DNA of 64,000 nt from an uncultured Clostridia bacterium (GCA_946621465.1 CAMOOO010000002.1:1-64000); one strand, 5' to 3'; positions 52,057 to 61,061 are shown, numbered from the stretch's first letter. The notes: generated from the sequence alone by a model not told the origin. Made by a program: numbers and translations.

Positions 52057-52809
52057 TTATAAAACAATAAACTTAAAAAGAATCCATATAATCATAAGGT
52101 GCGCCGGATAGTAGACGTAAAAAAACCATTTCAGTAGGCTATTGACCTTCTTACCGCCGCCCCGTTTTCCGTTATAAAAAAAGAGTAGCGGCAGCGAAAG
52201 GCAGGCACCCAATTGAATGAGGCCGTACACCCTATCCACGGTGAAAAAGTAGATAAGAACGTAAGCTGCCGTCATTATACATAGGCTAAGCGCTTGCTTT
52301 TTAAAATCCCCTCTCGCCTTATAAAATAAGAAGATAAGTATGGTCGCAACGCAGCTCCAGTCCGCCGGGATCGCCGCAAGACAAATGAGACCGGACAAAA
52401 GGATTTTGAGCCGGATTTTCAGCCCCTCGCTTTCGTTGACAAAAATAAGGAGCAAACCCATGGCAAACGCCCAAAGCACCCCCGTTTGGTTGAAAAATGA
52501 GCCGTAATAAAAGGGAATGAGGGAGTGCCAATCTAAGTAGCCCCACACGTTCAGCATATAGGGGACGTGCGACAGCGCCGCAAAAAGGAGCATTCTACCC
52601 AGGTACTTTTTAAAGTCCCCGGTATGGCGGTACCCTTCGGCAACAAAAAAGCACATGATAGGACAGGTGATCCTGCCTATCACGTGCAGTACGATAGCTA
52701 GCTGATGATGAGAAAACCCCGGGAACGCCGCCCACGTAACGTGATCGAGCGTCATCGCGATAATGGCGATAAACTTCAGGGCGTTGCCGTTTATTCCCCC
52801 CTTTTTCAT
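52057..52809 (-). CDS. TraX-family membrane acetyltransferase
   Basis: 250 aa from ATG 52809 (a TTG one codon upstream is not needed). About eight helices. N-terminal LKFIAIIAMTLDHVTWAAF and IGRITCPIMCFFVAEGYRHT are the TraX (PF05857) hallmarks, including the conserved Asp-His. The original TraX acetylates F-pilin, but chromosomal homologues in Firmicutes are thought to acylate envelope components. It is coupled to the PfkB-family gene, whose stop is 3 bases upstream. Confidence 0.92.
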   Translation of the reverse strand: MKKGGINGNALKFIAIIAMTLDHVTWAAFPGFSHHQLAIVLHVIGRITCPIMCFFVAEGYRHTGDFKKYLGRMLLFAALSHVPYMLNVWGYLDWHSLIPFYYGSFFNQTGVLWAFAMGLLLIFVNESEGLKIRLKILLSGLICLAAIPADWSCVATILIFLFYKARGDFKKQALSLCIMTAAYVLIYFFTVDRVYGLIQLGACLSLPLLFFYNGKRGGGKKVNSLLKWFFYVYYPAHLMIIWILFKFIVL

Positions 52810-52812
52810 CAA

Positions 52813-53694
52813 TCAATAAAATTCTCTGATGTACGCCAGAATGTCCTCTCTCGTCCCTTTGTACGGTCCCAGTTTTTCCATTTTGGAAGAGACGCAAGCC
52901 GTAGCAAAAAGTAGCGATTCTTCGACCGACGCGCGTTTTCTTTCGGTGATATAGGCGGCAAAAGTGGTATCGCCGCGTCCGGAACGGCCTATCAGGCTCC
53001 GCGCCTTTATCGGGCAGGTGTATATCTTTTGTCCGTCGTAAGCGAGGACCTCGGTGTTGTGCGTAATAATAACCTCTTTTGCTCCCATACCGTACAGAAT
53101 TTTGGCTGCTTCCTCTCTGTCCGACTTGCCGGTCAGTATCTCCGCTTCGGCGGCGTCCGTTTTAAGATAGGTGATATAGGGTATGAGCTTTTCTCTGTCC
53201 GCCCAGTTCTCAAAGTACATGTCGGTATTGTCTCCGCTCGCGTGGCGCAAAAAGCCCTGTACGTCCACAGCGACTTTACCGCGTTTGTAGAGTTCTTCTA
53301 TCAGCCCGTCGGCATAATCGCCGTAAATAAGCCCGGCAAAGTGGTAGATATTGCTCTCCACGTCCGGAATATCAGCGACGGTAAAGGGGTCGGCCTGCGA
53401 GATGCAGGTACATTTCCGACGTTCTTTATCCGCGGTAAAATACTTGTTGCGGATAGAAGTGGACTTTTTTGAGGGGATATAAAAAATGTCTTCTTGCGGA
53501 ATGACAAATTGTTTCAGTGCCTCTTTGTCTTTTTCGGCGAGTTTGGTTACAACGCCTACTTTGTTTCCCCCGGCATATGCGCTCGCCGAGGAATAAAAAA
53601 CGGCTCCGCCCAATTCGGTAATGAGATTGTCCTGCCAATCGATGTTGAAGTCAAAGGACGGATGTCCGATGACCAATGTGTCGTATTTCTTCAT
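52813..53694 (-). CDS. PfkB-family sugar/nucleoside kinase
   Basis: 293 aa. N-terminal VIGHPSFDFN and LGGAVFYSSASAYAGG (substrate region), and the C-terminal anion-hole and catalytic motif GRSGRGDTTFAAY, in which the Asp is the catalytic base. It phosphorylates a sugar or nucleoside with ATP; the N-terminal signature is too divergent to name the substrate. It overlaps the GDPD stop by 4 bases (ATGA) and is followed directly by TraX, so these form one operon. Confidence 0.9.
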   Translation of the reverse strand: MKKYDTLVIGHPSFDFNIDWQDNLITELGGAVFYSSASAYAGGNKVGVVTKLAEKDKEALKQFVIPQEDIFYIPSKKSTSIRNKYFTADKERRKCTCISQADPFTVADIPDVESNIYHFAGLIYGDYADGLIEELYKRGKVAVDVQGFLRHASGDNTDMYFENWADREKLIPYITYLKTDAAEAEILTGKSDREEAAKILYGMGAKEVIITHNTEVLAYDGQKIYTCPIKARSLIGRSGRGDTTFAAYITERKRASVEESLLFATACVSSKMEKLGPYKGTREDILAYIREFY

Positions 53695-54338
53695 TTTCTT
53701 AGCTCCCTGCCGAGGATGCGTAAAGCGGCATCCGCGGACCTTGTTGTTATATTTACGATCGCCGGAAAGGCGGCGTATTTTGCAATCAGTTTTTCGTCGT
53801 CGACGGTGAACAGCGAAATCGGTACGTTCTCTTCAAAACACTTTTGTATAAACTCATCGGAAACCTTTTTGTAGCTGACGTTGATTCCCTTTGCCCTCGG
53901 ACCCATCTCGTCGAGGATACGGCGCATTTCTTTTACGTTTTCCGGGCGAGGTTCGGGCAAATACTCGGGGTTGACGTACAGATCTCCGAACCTCATCGCC
54001 TCCAGATCCTCTTTGTCACAGGCAGACCCCGTCACGATGATCCGGTCTTCTACCCCCATTTCCTCGGCCAGGTCCATGACGTAGCGCATATATCCCTCTT
54101 TTTTCAAATCGCAGTTGATCTTAAAATCGTACTCTTTAATAAACTCAAAAGCGTACCTGAGAGATAACAGCTTATGTAATTTCGGAAAGAGTTTATTGTC
54201 GTGCGTCAAATAATACTCTCCCTTAATGCACCGAATATCCACCTCGATGGCGTCGGCGTTGACGTGTTTCATTCCCTTAAAAAATCCCGGTTTATTGGGC
54301 GGCGTTTTGTTCGCTCCGCTATGTGCTGTCAATATCAT
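53691..54338 (-). CDS. glycerophosphodiester phosphodiesterase-family protein
   Basis: 215 aa, cytoplasmic. GDPD TIM-barrel motifs: ILTAHSGANKTPPN (HR-G variant with Ser), AIEVDIRCIKGEYYLTHD (catalytic and metal ligands), INCDLKK, and ISLFTVDDE in place of the usual WTVN. It likely hydrolyses glycerophosphodiesters to glycerol-3-phosphate and an alcohol. AGAGG precedes the ATG. It starts 9 bases after the small lipoprotein gene and is coupled to the PfkB kinase. Confidence 0.88.
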   Translation of the reverse strand: MILTAHSGANKTPPNKPGFFKGMKHVNADAIEVDIRCIKGEYYLTHDNKLFPKLHKLLSLRYAFEFIKEYDFKINCDLKKEGYMRYVMDLAEEMGVEDRIIVTGSACDKEDLEAMRFGDLYVNPEYLPEPRPENVKEMRRILDEMGPRAKGINVSYKKVSDEFIQKCFEENVPISLFTVDDEKLIAKYAAFPAIVNITTRSADAALRILGRELRK

Positions 54339-54347
54339 TTTTACCTC

Positions 54348-54770
54348 TTACGATGCTGCTTTTACGCCGGTTTTGGTCCCGAACCAAATCATGTTACCCT
54401 TTCTTCCGAACGTCCAGTCGCTCTCGCTCTTTTCCTTCTTCATTTCTTCTTCTTTGTCTTTTTCGCTTTCTTTGGCATACTCTTTCGCTTTTTCAACGGC
54501 GTCTTTGGCGTCCTGCGACGTTTCAAAATAGAGTATGGTGACGAACTCGAAATTGTCTTCCGTCGAGTAAGTCCCTATAACGGTCTTGCTGACGTTTTTT
54601 ATCCCGAATAACGCCGGAATAGTGCCGCCGGCAGTGAGGACGGAATAGTCGTTATTCTCTAAATTCTCCTTCGCCTTCTCCGGGGTCGAAGCCGGGGTGC
54701 AGGCGGCAAAAAGCAGTATGCAAACGAGCGCAAGAGAAATAAATGCAAGGCAGGTTATACGTTTTTTCAT
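54348..54770 (-). CDS. small lipoprotein of unknown function
   Basis: 140 aa from ATG 54770 (GGAT 10 bases before). Lipobox FAAC near residue 24. Mature part: NLENNDYSVLTAGG, a beta region, then a very charged helix (KEYAKESEKDKEEEMKKEKS), ending in WTFGRKGNMIWFGTK. No family recognised. Its final region (GNMIWFGT..A) hints at a small alpha/beta domain. It sits between the NERD protein and GDPD genes. Confidence 0.75.
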   Translation of the reverse strand: MKKRITCLAFISLALVCILLFAACTPASTPEKAKENLENNDYSVLTAGGTIPALFGIKNVSKTVIGTYSTEDNFEFVTILYFETSQDAKDAVEKAKEYAKESEKDKEEEMKKEKSESDWTFGRKGNMIWFGTKTGVKAAS

Positions 54771-54800
54771 TTTCAAATATCCTCCATACGATTTATTTTA

Positions 54801-55562
54801 TTATTTCTTTTGAGAAAATTTACAGGAGTCGTTACTGCACTTATAGTACTTTCCGTCCGATCTTTTTTCCATAATCAGCGCAGAGCCGCATCTGGGACAG
54901 ATCATGTTCTTTATTTTCTTCTTGGTCTTTTTGATGTTTTGTAAATGTCTTTTTTTAGAAACCTCTCCGCTACTGTCGATGATCTTCTTGGCGATGTAGT
55001 CTATCTGTTCGCTTGTAAGGACGTTTTCTCCGGTAAAGAGCCTTTGCGGCATGTTTTCCAAAGAAACGACTTCCGGCTCGTCCACGTAACGAAGGTCGGA
55101 GTCGACAAAGACGATAATGGACTGGATCCGCACGTTGAGTTCTTTCGGAATAATTCTGGACAGGAAATAAATATGCGTGGCGTTTTGCTTAATTGGGTTC
55201 CCGATTCTGCGTTTTTTGTCACTCCATTCCACCGTTTGGACCCATTCTCTATCCTCGCGCTTTCCGCTGATGATACCTTTGCAGTGCTTGGTCTCTATGC
55301 AAAAAACACCGCGCGGATTGACGACGATATGGTCGATCTGGCAGCTCCTGCCGCTCTTTTCCAAAATGATGTCGTTTAAGACGATGTTTTCCGCGGACAA
55401 TTTTCCAAGTAAATCGGAGACGATCTTCCCCCCCTCTGCGCCGCTTTTTTCAATGGCCTTTTTATTCTCGCGTTTTTTAATGAAATGGCGTATCAGGACT
55501 GCCAGTATGGCTGCCGCCGCTACGGCGATCAGAATCGCAATCAGAATTTCCCACTCACTCAT
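54801..55562 (-). CDS. membrane-anchored NERD-domain protein with zinc ribbon
   Basis: 253 aa. N-terminal membrane helix (~5-26), then a NERD nuclease-related domain (~40-155: SGRSCQIDHIVVNPRGVFCIETKH holds the D-x-E-x-K-like core). The C-terminal CPRCGSALIMEKRSDGKYYKCSNDSC (given in part) is a topoisomerase-type zinc ribbon. NERD proteins are predicted nucleases or DNA-processing factors. The anchor suggests action on DNA at the membrane, for example incoming DNA (inference). Confidence 0.88.
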   Translation of the reverse strand: MSEWEILIAILIAVAAAAILAVLIRHFIKKRENKKAIEKSGAEGGKIVSDLLGKLSAENIVLNDIILEKSGRSCQIDHIVVNPRGVFCIETKHCKGIISGKREDREWVQTVEWSDKKRRIGNPIKQNATHIYFLSRIIPKELNVRIQSIIVFVDSDLRYVDEPEVVSLENMPQRLFTGENVLTSEQIDYIAKKIIDSSGEVSKKRHLQNIKKTKKKIKNMICPRCGSALIMEKRSDGKYYKCSNDSCKFSQKK

Positions 55563-55681
55563 TTTACACCTCTTTTTTCCGAAGTATTATTCTTTTCGTA
55601 TTATATATTTTTTATTCTGTTTTGTCAATATTGCCATTCCGTCGGAGAACGCAAAATGCCCTCCCAATTGCCTCTCCGGTC

Positions 55682-56605
55682 CTATTTATTGATCGACGGT
55701 TTTTTAATGATATCCGTCACGTCCTGCAACGAAATAAACGCCTCTTCGTCGATTCTTTGGACGATGTGTCTTAATTTATTGATCTGAAAATGGTTGATTA
55801 TGTAATAAAGGATTTCTTTATCCTCTTTAGAAAAGCCCCCTACGGCGTTTACGATAGTCCCACTCGCGCCGAACTGCTTAGAAAGCGCCGCAGAAATTTC
55901 ATCGGCTTTTGTCGTTACGATCATGGCGCATTTCGACTTGCTGAAACCTTCCACGACGTAGTCGACCGTCTTCGAGCCGACAAAGTAGGTGACGATGGAA
56001 TAAAGGGGCAATATCCAGCTCCTGATCGCTATCCCGCACGCCGTATAAAGAATGATATTAAATATCATAACGAACGTTCCGATTGAGATACCCAGCTTTT
56101 TGGCAAAAATTACGGATAATACGTCTATGCCGTCTATTGCGCCGCCGAATCGAATGGTTAGTCCACTACCGATGCCGGATATCACGCCGCCGAATACGGC
56201 GCATAACAAAAGATCGGACCCGGCAAGGGGCGAAATGATCGTTACGTCTATCGGCAGAACGTTCATAATCAAATAGGATGCCAAAGAATATATCCCTATG
56301 GCAAATAAAGAATAAACGGTAAAGGTCAACCCCTGTTTTTTTGCGCCGAACAAGAAGATAGGAAAGTTCAGAATAACGAGAAAAACGGGCAAAGTAAGCA
56401 CGTCAAGCGTCACTTGATCCAGCAACATCGACAGTCCGGATATTCCGCTGTCATATAACTTGACCGGGAACAAAAAGATTGTCACCCCAAAAGCATTGAC
56501 TATGCCGGCAACGGTCAGTAAAAGGAAATTTATCAGCTTTATATCCTTTATTCCCTTTCTAAACCAGTTCACGCCCTTTTTATTCATGTTCTTGACCTTT
56601 TTCAT
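55682..56605 (-). CDS. YitT-family membrane protein
   Basis: 307 aa. Five or six helices (~30-210), with FGGAIDGIDVLSVIFAKK and VGSKTVDYVVEG typical of YitT (DUF161), and a cytoplasmic DUF2179 domain (~220-300: SKCAMIVTTKADEIS...GGFSKEDKEILYYII). ATG 56605 is preferred because AAGGA lies 6 bases before it; an ATG two codons upstream abuts the site. Function unknown; a transport role is often assumed. Confidence 0.92.
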   Translation of the reverse strand: MKKVKNMNKKGVNWFRKGIKDIKLINFLLLTVAGIVNAFGVTIFLFPVKLYDSGISGLSMLLDQVTLDVLTLPVFLVILNFPIFLFGAKKQGLTFTVYSLFAIGIYSLASYLIMNVLPIDVTIISPLAGSDLLLCAVFGGVISGIGSGLTIRFGGAIDGIDVLSVIFAKKLGISIGTFVMIFNIILYTACGIAIRSWILPLYSIVTYFVGSKTVDYVVEGFSKSKCAMIVTTKADEISAALSKQFGASGTIVNAVGGFSKEDKEILYYIINHFQINKLRHIVQRIDEEAFISLQDVTDIIKKPSINK

Positions 56606-56614
56606 ATGCATTCC

Positions 56615-56923
56615 TTACCTCTTTTTTGCCGCCGGGAGTTCTTCAAACATTAAATTAAGAAGCTCTCCAAGAAACTCTCTATCTTCCACTCTATCTACGA
56701 GGATCATCTCTTTCGCCCCCTCATAGGGGAGTTCTCTTACTGCGTCCGGCATCAAAGCAACCGACGATTTCGTCACCTTGACCAAAAAGCGATCATCATA
56801 AATGCCGCCGATCACCTTTCCGCGATAATAAATGACGTATTCCCCCATCATCGCCCGATAATTGACATCCAAGTCGGAAAGCTGTTCCAAAATATAATTC
56901 AAATACTCTTTGCTCGACGCCAT
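56615..56923 (-). CDS. TfoX/Sxy N-terminal-domain protein
   Basis: 102 aa. YRAMMGEYVIYYRGKVIGGIYDDRF is the TfoX_N signature, followed by LPYEGAKEMILVD. In Gammaproteobacteria TfoX/Sxy drives competence genes, but stand-alone TfoX_N proteins in Firmicutes have no assigned role. It is transcribed with yitT (stop 10 bases before its start). Confidence 0.92.
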   Translation of the reverse strand: MASSKEYLNYILEQLSDLDVNYRAMMGEYVIYYRGKVIGGIYDDRFLVKVTKSSVALMPDAVRELPYEGAKEMILVDRVEDREFLGELLNLMFEELPAAKKR

Positions 56924-56967
56924 TTTTACTCCTGTTTGCTGTCAATTTTTACTGTGATCTTGCCGGT

Positions 56968-57786
56968 TTATTCCTCAAATAACGATCTCATCCATTCCTC
57001 TGCGCGAAAACTTTCTCGCAAAGCTAATTCCTGCCAAATTCCGGCATAATATATTCCCTTATCTCTATTCATTTCGCTGACTGAATTTTTTCTTTTCCCA
57101 ATGATTGCATCAACATCATAAAAATCTCTTTTTATCCATGTTGCTTTGTTGCACCCTTTAAGTGTCAAAACCCTTCTTTCCGAAAACTTAAATACCCCTG
57201 CGCCGGACAACTTACTATTAAAGGACAGTTTTTCACGGGCAATAAACATTACGTTATTTTTCTTTGACGTATAAGCGGTAGAAGAATGAGGGTGCCAGTA
57301 GTATTGTTTTTGTTCTGTCGGATCGGATATTATCTTTCCGATTTGCATATACCCCCAAATAACATGTAAATCCTTATCCTTATAAAAATCTTTCGTCCCT
57401 TTTAAATAGGAATATTTCCCGTCTATTTTAGCTACGCTATGATAATTGCCAAAGAAAAGGAAGACGTCACCGGGTTGAACCTTTACTTTATTCAATAAAT
57501 AAGCGGCTGACTGAGCACATTGACCAAATATAGGAATCCACTTATCTATTTTTTCTTTTCTTCTTGAACAAATTAAATCCGGGTCAATATGACAGGAGGC
57601 TTTGTCCCGATAGCGTAAATCCTTTAAAATTTTAGCATATGAATCATTTTTATATTCTAAATCATCATAGGTATTTGTATCATCGGATGGAATAGGAAAT
57701 GACAATAATGTGCCATCCTCCATAATGGGACTTACTATTCCACCGTTTGCCGAATCAAATCCTTTTCTGCTTAATATAATTTTCAT
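56968..57786 (-). CDS. Nmad3 (nucleotide-modification-associated) domain protein
   Basis: 272 aa from ATG 57786 (GGAG just before); upstream in-frame codons overlap the GNAT gene. It begins MKIILSRKGFDSANGGIVSP then FPIPSDD, the characteristic start of Nmad3 (PF18754), with further conserved blocks LRYRDKASCHIDPDL, FGQCAQSAAYLLN, DVFLFFGNYHSV and WGYMQIGKI. The family was defined by computational links to phage or host DNA base-modification gene sets. Its biochemistry is not established. Here it follows a GNAT acetyltransferase, with no other modification gene close by. Confidence 0.85.
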   Translation of the reverse strand: MKIILSRKGFDSANGGIVSPIMEDGTLLSFPIPSDDTNTYDDLEYKNDSYAKILKDLRYRDKASCHIDPDLICSRRKEKIDKWIPIFGQCAQSAAYLLNKVKVQPGDVFLFFGNYHSVAKIDGKYSYLKGTKDFYKDKDLHVIWGYMQIGKIISDPTEQKQYYWHPHSSTAYTSKKNNVMFIAREKLSFNSKLSGAGVFKFSERRVLTLKGCNKATWIKRDFYDVDAIIGKRKNSVSEMNRDKGIYYAGIWQELALRESFRAEEWMRSLFEE

Positions 57787-57802
57787 AGCTCTCCATAGCT
57801 CT

Positions 57803-58258
57803 TTATCTTTCCAAAACCAATCGAGCGACCGTGACGTTCCCGTCCTTTTCCACAGACTCCAACGCAAAACCGCACTTTTCCGTATAGGATCTTATATTTT
57901 CTATTTTACCTTCCGGCGTTATTAAAGTAAACTTTTTTTCAGTCCGAATAATAATTTTTATGAAAGTCAATGCGGACGTTCCTATTCCCTTTTCCTGATA
58001 CTCCGGGATAACACATAAACATCCGTCTTCATATACTCTTTTTTCCGCCTCTCTGCAAGAAATACATCCTACCGCTTTGTTATCATACTTAATTAAAAAC
58101 TTAGGGTACTCTATTATGGACCGCTCCATCATTTCCCTCGATTTTCCGTGCCCCGGACACTCTCCATATCTGATATAATCGGCATAGGATTCGGCGTTAT
58201 AAATATCTATCAATCGTTCGGCGTCCTCCTTATTGGCTTTTCTGAATTCGATTTTCAT
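57803..58258 (-). CDS. GNAT-family N-acetyltransferase
   Basis: 151 aa from ATG 58258 (GAGG 8 bases upstream). GNAT fold with the acetyl-CoA-binding loop in CVIPEYQEKGIGTSAL (Q/R-x-x-G-x-G/A type) and a C-terminal NIRSYTEKCGF motif. The acceptor is unknown. It starts 15 bases after the stop of the decayed CDP-alcohol gene. The Nmad3 gene begins 16 bases downstream, so they may be one unit. Confidence 0.9.
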   Translation of the reverse strand: MKIEFRKANKEDAERLIDIYNAESYADYIRYGECPGHGKSREMMERSIIEYPKFLIKYDNKAVGCISCREAEKRVYEDGCLCVIPEYQEKGIGTSALTFIKIIIRTEKKFTLITPEGKIENIRSYTEKCGFALESVEKDGNVTVARLVLER

Positions 58259-58273
58259 ACACAAAACCTCAAA

Positions 58274-58781
58274 TCAAAGGGCGGTCTTACCTTTCATACC
58301 GTATCTTATGATATACCGATTTTCTTGAACCGCCGCAAAAGTCGCCACCAAACACACAGCCGACACACTGAAAACGGGGTCAATCACGGAAACCGTCAGC
58401 GGCAAAACAAAAAGGACTCCGCCGGTCATCTTATTCATAACCGAATGAACGTCCACGATCTTCCTTTGCATAACGTACCCGGAAATGACGTTGATGACCT
58501 TTATCGCTGCAATCACGACTACCCACGCGTATCGCCACGCCGTAAGGTGAAGCACGGGAAGCAACTTAATCAAACAAACCGCCACGAAAACACAATCCGC
58601 TGCAGTGTCCAGTTTAGAACCGAACTCACTTTCGGTATGCGTTATCCTCGCCACCGTCCCGCCGATCATATCCGTAACCCCCGCGCCGAGATATAATGCA
58701 AAAAAACGCCGGTGACGTCGCCGGACAAAACAACAATCCGATGCTGAAAACTATCCTCAAACCGGTAATAAGATTAGCCAT
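58274..58781 (-). pseudogene. CDP-alcohol phosphatidyltransferase, frameshifted
   Basis: N-terminal MANLITGLRIVFSIGLLFCP then, in another frame, LYLGAGVTDMIGGTVARITH...SEFGSKLDTAAD. The break is a T7 run near 58697-58703; six T's would give one ~168-aa ORF. The signature D-x2-D-G-x2-A-R-x8-G-x3-D-x3-D is present except that the second Asp is Gly (DMIGGTVAR). That Asp is needed in characterised enzymes for metal binding. Frameshift and missing acid together argue for genuine decay. An intact copy would make a phospholipid from CDP-diacylglycerol. Confidence 0.78.
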
Positions 58782-58804
58782 GTCCTTGTCAAAGTCCGTT
58801 TTAA

Positions 58805-60175
58805 TTACGAAGATTTGCCCGGAATTTTGTGAGAAAGTTGAACGAGCGTTTCGACGTGTTTGGTCTGCGGGAACATATCGTACGGCGTGATTTTTTCTAT
58901 CAGGTAGGTTTCGGAAAGTAGTTTTAGGTCGCGTGTCAGCGTCGCTGGGTTGCAGCTGATATAGAATAGTTCTACCGGGCAACGGAGAGAATTCAGGGCG
59001 GCTGCTACTTCGGGAGAAATGCCCTTACGCGGCGGGTCCAGAATGACGTAAACGGGTGAATTTATATTTAAATCTTTTAGCAATTGGGGTAATGTAATGG
59101 CGGCGTCGCCGTTCAGGTTGGTGACTTTATCGGCAATTTTATTTTCCTTTGCGAGGATGTCGCCGTCGGCGGTTGCTTCGGGGACTATTTCTATATTATA
59201 TACGCGCGCGCCGCGCTTTGCCAAGGTCGCTCCCAGTATTCCTACGCCGGCATAGGCGTCGATAACGGTGCTTCCGTCGGGAATTCGATCGGCAACGGCG
59301 GTATAAATAAGGTCGCGTACGTCGTCGTTTAATTGCAAAAAGGAATAGGGATTGAGGCTGACCTTTACGCCGAGGACGCTAATTAAGAAGGGTCTTTCTT
59401 TGACGGCGACGACGCTCTTCCCCATAATGACGTTGTTGTGTTCCGCTTTGGGCGAATAGTATAGAGAATAATTCTCCCCGATAGAATCGGCGAGCATTTG
59501 TTGCAGTTCCTTTGTCCGCGGCAACGGGCAATTATTGGTGACGACGACAATACAATATTGATTATCAATGTATCGAGCGACAAGGTGGCGTAGTACACCC
59601 TGTTTGGTTTCTTCTTTGTAGGCGGTCACACCGAATTTTTCGGCATACGAAAGGAATACGCCGATCAGCTTTTCCACCCATTCACCATGCAAAAAACATT
59701 TGGTTATGGATACGATTTTGTGGCTGTTTTCCCTAAAAAAGCCTACGGCAACCTTGCCGTTGACCGTGCCGAACGGGAGCTGAATTTTGTTGCGATAGCA
59801 AAGTTGCTTCGGAGAAGGCACTACGTCGTCTATCTCCGGTTCTATGCCGGTGTTTTTTCGAAACAGCATCTTAATATTCTCTTTCTTTATGCGAAGTTGC
59901 TCCTCGTATTGCATATGCAGAATGTCGCATCCGCCGCACCTGGGGAAGCGATTGCAATCGGGTTTAATACGGAGAGCTGAAGGAATAAGGACCTCTTTTA
60001 ATTCGCAGAAGACGAGGTTCAGTTTAACAAAGGTGACTTTTGCGCGGACCTTTTCCCCTTTCATGGCGAAGGGAACGAAAATGACGGTGTCGTCGACGTG
60101 AGCCACCCCTTCGCCGTCCATTCCGTATCCGTCGATCGTCAGTTCTAAAACGTCGTCCTGCTTCAGTTTCTCCAT
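58805..60175 (-). CDS. rlmD: 23S rRNA (uracil-C5)-methyltransferase, RlmD/RumA family
   Basis: 456 aa from ATG 60175 (AAGGA upstream). N-terminal TRAM domain (~1-60), Fe-S cysteines C74, C80, C83 in CNRFPRCGGC plus a later KCFLHG, SAM site DAYAGVGILGATLAKRGA, LDPPRKG, and catalytic Cys in FYISCNPATLTRD. This matches m5U methyltransferases of the RlmD/TrmA group. The exact uridine (1939 or 747) cannot be told from sequence. It follows the amino-acid-kinase gene, separated by a terminator, so it has its own control. Confidence 0.9.
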   Translation of the reverse strand: MEKLKQDDVLELTIDGYGMDGEGVAHVDDTVIFVPFAMKGEKVRAKVTFVKLNLVFCELKEVLIPSALRIKPDCNRFPRCGGCDILHMQYEEQLRIKKENIKMLFRKNTGIEPEIDDVVPSPKQLCYRNKIQLPFGTVNGKVAVGFFRENSHKIVSITKCFLHGEWVEKLIGVFLSYAEKFGVTAYKEETKQGVLRHLVARYIDNQYCIVVVTNNCPLPRTKELQQMLADSIGENYSLYYSPKAEHNNVIMGKSVVAVKERPFLISVLGVKVSLNPYSFLQLNDDVRDLIYTAVADRIPDGSTVIDAYAGVGILGATLAKRGARVYNIEIVPEATADGDILAKENKIADKVTNLNGDAAITLPQLLKDLNINSPVYVILDPPRKGISPEVAAALNSLRCPVELFYISCNPATLTRDLKLLSETYLIEKITPYDMFPQTKHVETLVQLSHKIPGKSS

Positions 60176-60191
60176 TGTATCGGTCCTTCCT

Positions 60192-60222
60192 TTATAAAAA
60201 ATTGCCCCGAGAGGCAACTTCT
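60192..60222 (-). terminator. terminator of the amino-acid-kinase gene
   Basis: Stem TTGCC/GGCAA (60202-60206, 60213-60217) with loop CCGAGA, and on the minus strand a T6 run just after. Confidence 0.65.
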
Positions 60223-60226
60223 TATT

Positions 60227-61051
60227 TTATTTGACGAAAATCTTTGTACAAGGCGCATTCCCTTGCAGAATATCGCCGATTTTATATTTACTATTGGCAA
60301 TAAATACCGTCGTTCCGTTTTTGAGCGGCTCCTCAATGTACTTCAGTTTAGCCCGTGCGCCGTGCGCTCCCGACCGACTGGCACCGTCGCAGAACGTTCT
60401 GTAATATTCCACCGCCTCGATCGTCTCGGGGATGTCTTTGCCGCAAATTTCTTTAATCAGCGTGTTTTTGTCATTTTTATCCCGATAAATGCCGTCTACG
60501 CCCGTCATAATGAGCAGATTACGCGGTTTAACCAGGCAGGCAATCTGACTGGCGGTCTCGTCGTTATCCACGCATTCTACCGCCGTTCCGCGAGAGGCAA
60601 GAAGGGACCTTATCTCCAATTTCCGGACCTCTTCGTCGCTGACAGGGTCGTTATAGTTGACAATGGGGATTGCTCCCTGCTCCGGACAGCGAAGAAGAAC
60701 CTCTTTCAGATGGTTCTTCTTGGCAACGTCGTTAAAATGTTGATGTTCTACGAGGATTTGACGGAGACTGTAACGACTGTCGGAAAATTGCCTATACTGC
60801 GTCATGAGGATGCTCTGTCCCTGCGCCGCATAGTCGGCTTTAATCTCTTCCACGTCTCCGATCAGCTCTTTTCCCGTGCGTTTGATATAGTCCAGTCTGC
60901 CAATCTCGGCAGCGCCGCTGGTGACCCAGATCATTCCGGGGCAAAGAGAACGGCTGATACGAGCGATAATATTATAATCGATGTCGTCGTGGTCTCTGTT
61001 GACCAGAGCCATGCTCCCGACTTTTCCTACCAGCTCAATATCAAATTCCAT
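60227..61051 (-). CDS. amino-acid-kinase-family protein, glutamate 5-kinase-like
   Basis: 274 aa. Amino acid kinase fold: N-terminal VGKVGSMAL (variant of the KxGS loop), WVTSGAAEIG, AAQGQSILMTQY...QILVEHQHF (ProB-like), IVNYNDPVSD, DNDETASQIACLV and LLIMTGVDGIYRD (ATP site), GTTVFIANSK. These blocks best match ProB kinase domains, but there is no C-terminal PUA domain. The first segment lacks the usual Lys spacing, so the phosphate acceptor may differ from glutamate. No proA is adjacent. It stands 10 bases downstream of the foldase-like lipoprotein gene. Confidence 0.8.
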   Translation of the reverse strand: MEFDIELVGKVGSMALVNRDHDDIDYNIIARISRSLCPGMIWVTSGAAEIGRLDYIKRTGKELIGDVEEIKADYAAQGQSILMTQYRQFSDSRYSLRQILVEHQHFNDVAKKNHLKEVLLRCPEQGAIPIVNYNDPVSDEEVRKLEIRSLLASRGTAVECVDNDETASQIACLVKPRNLLIMTGVDGIYRDKNDKNTLIKEICGKDIPETIEAVEYYRTFCDGASRSGAHGARAKLKYIEEPLKNGTTVFIANSKYKIGDILQGNAPCTKIFVK

Positions 61052-61061
61052 AGCTTAATAA

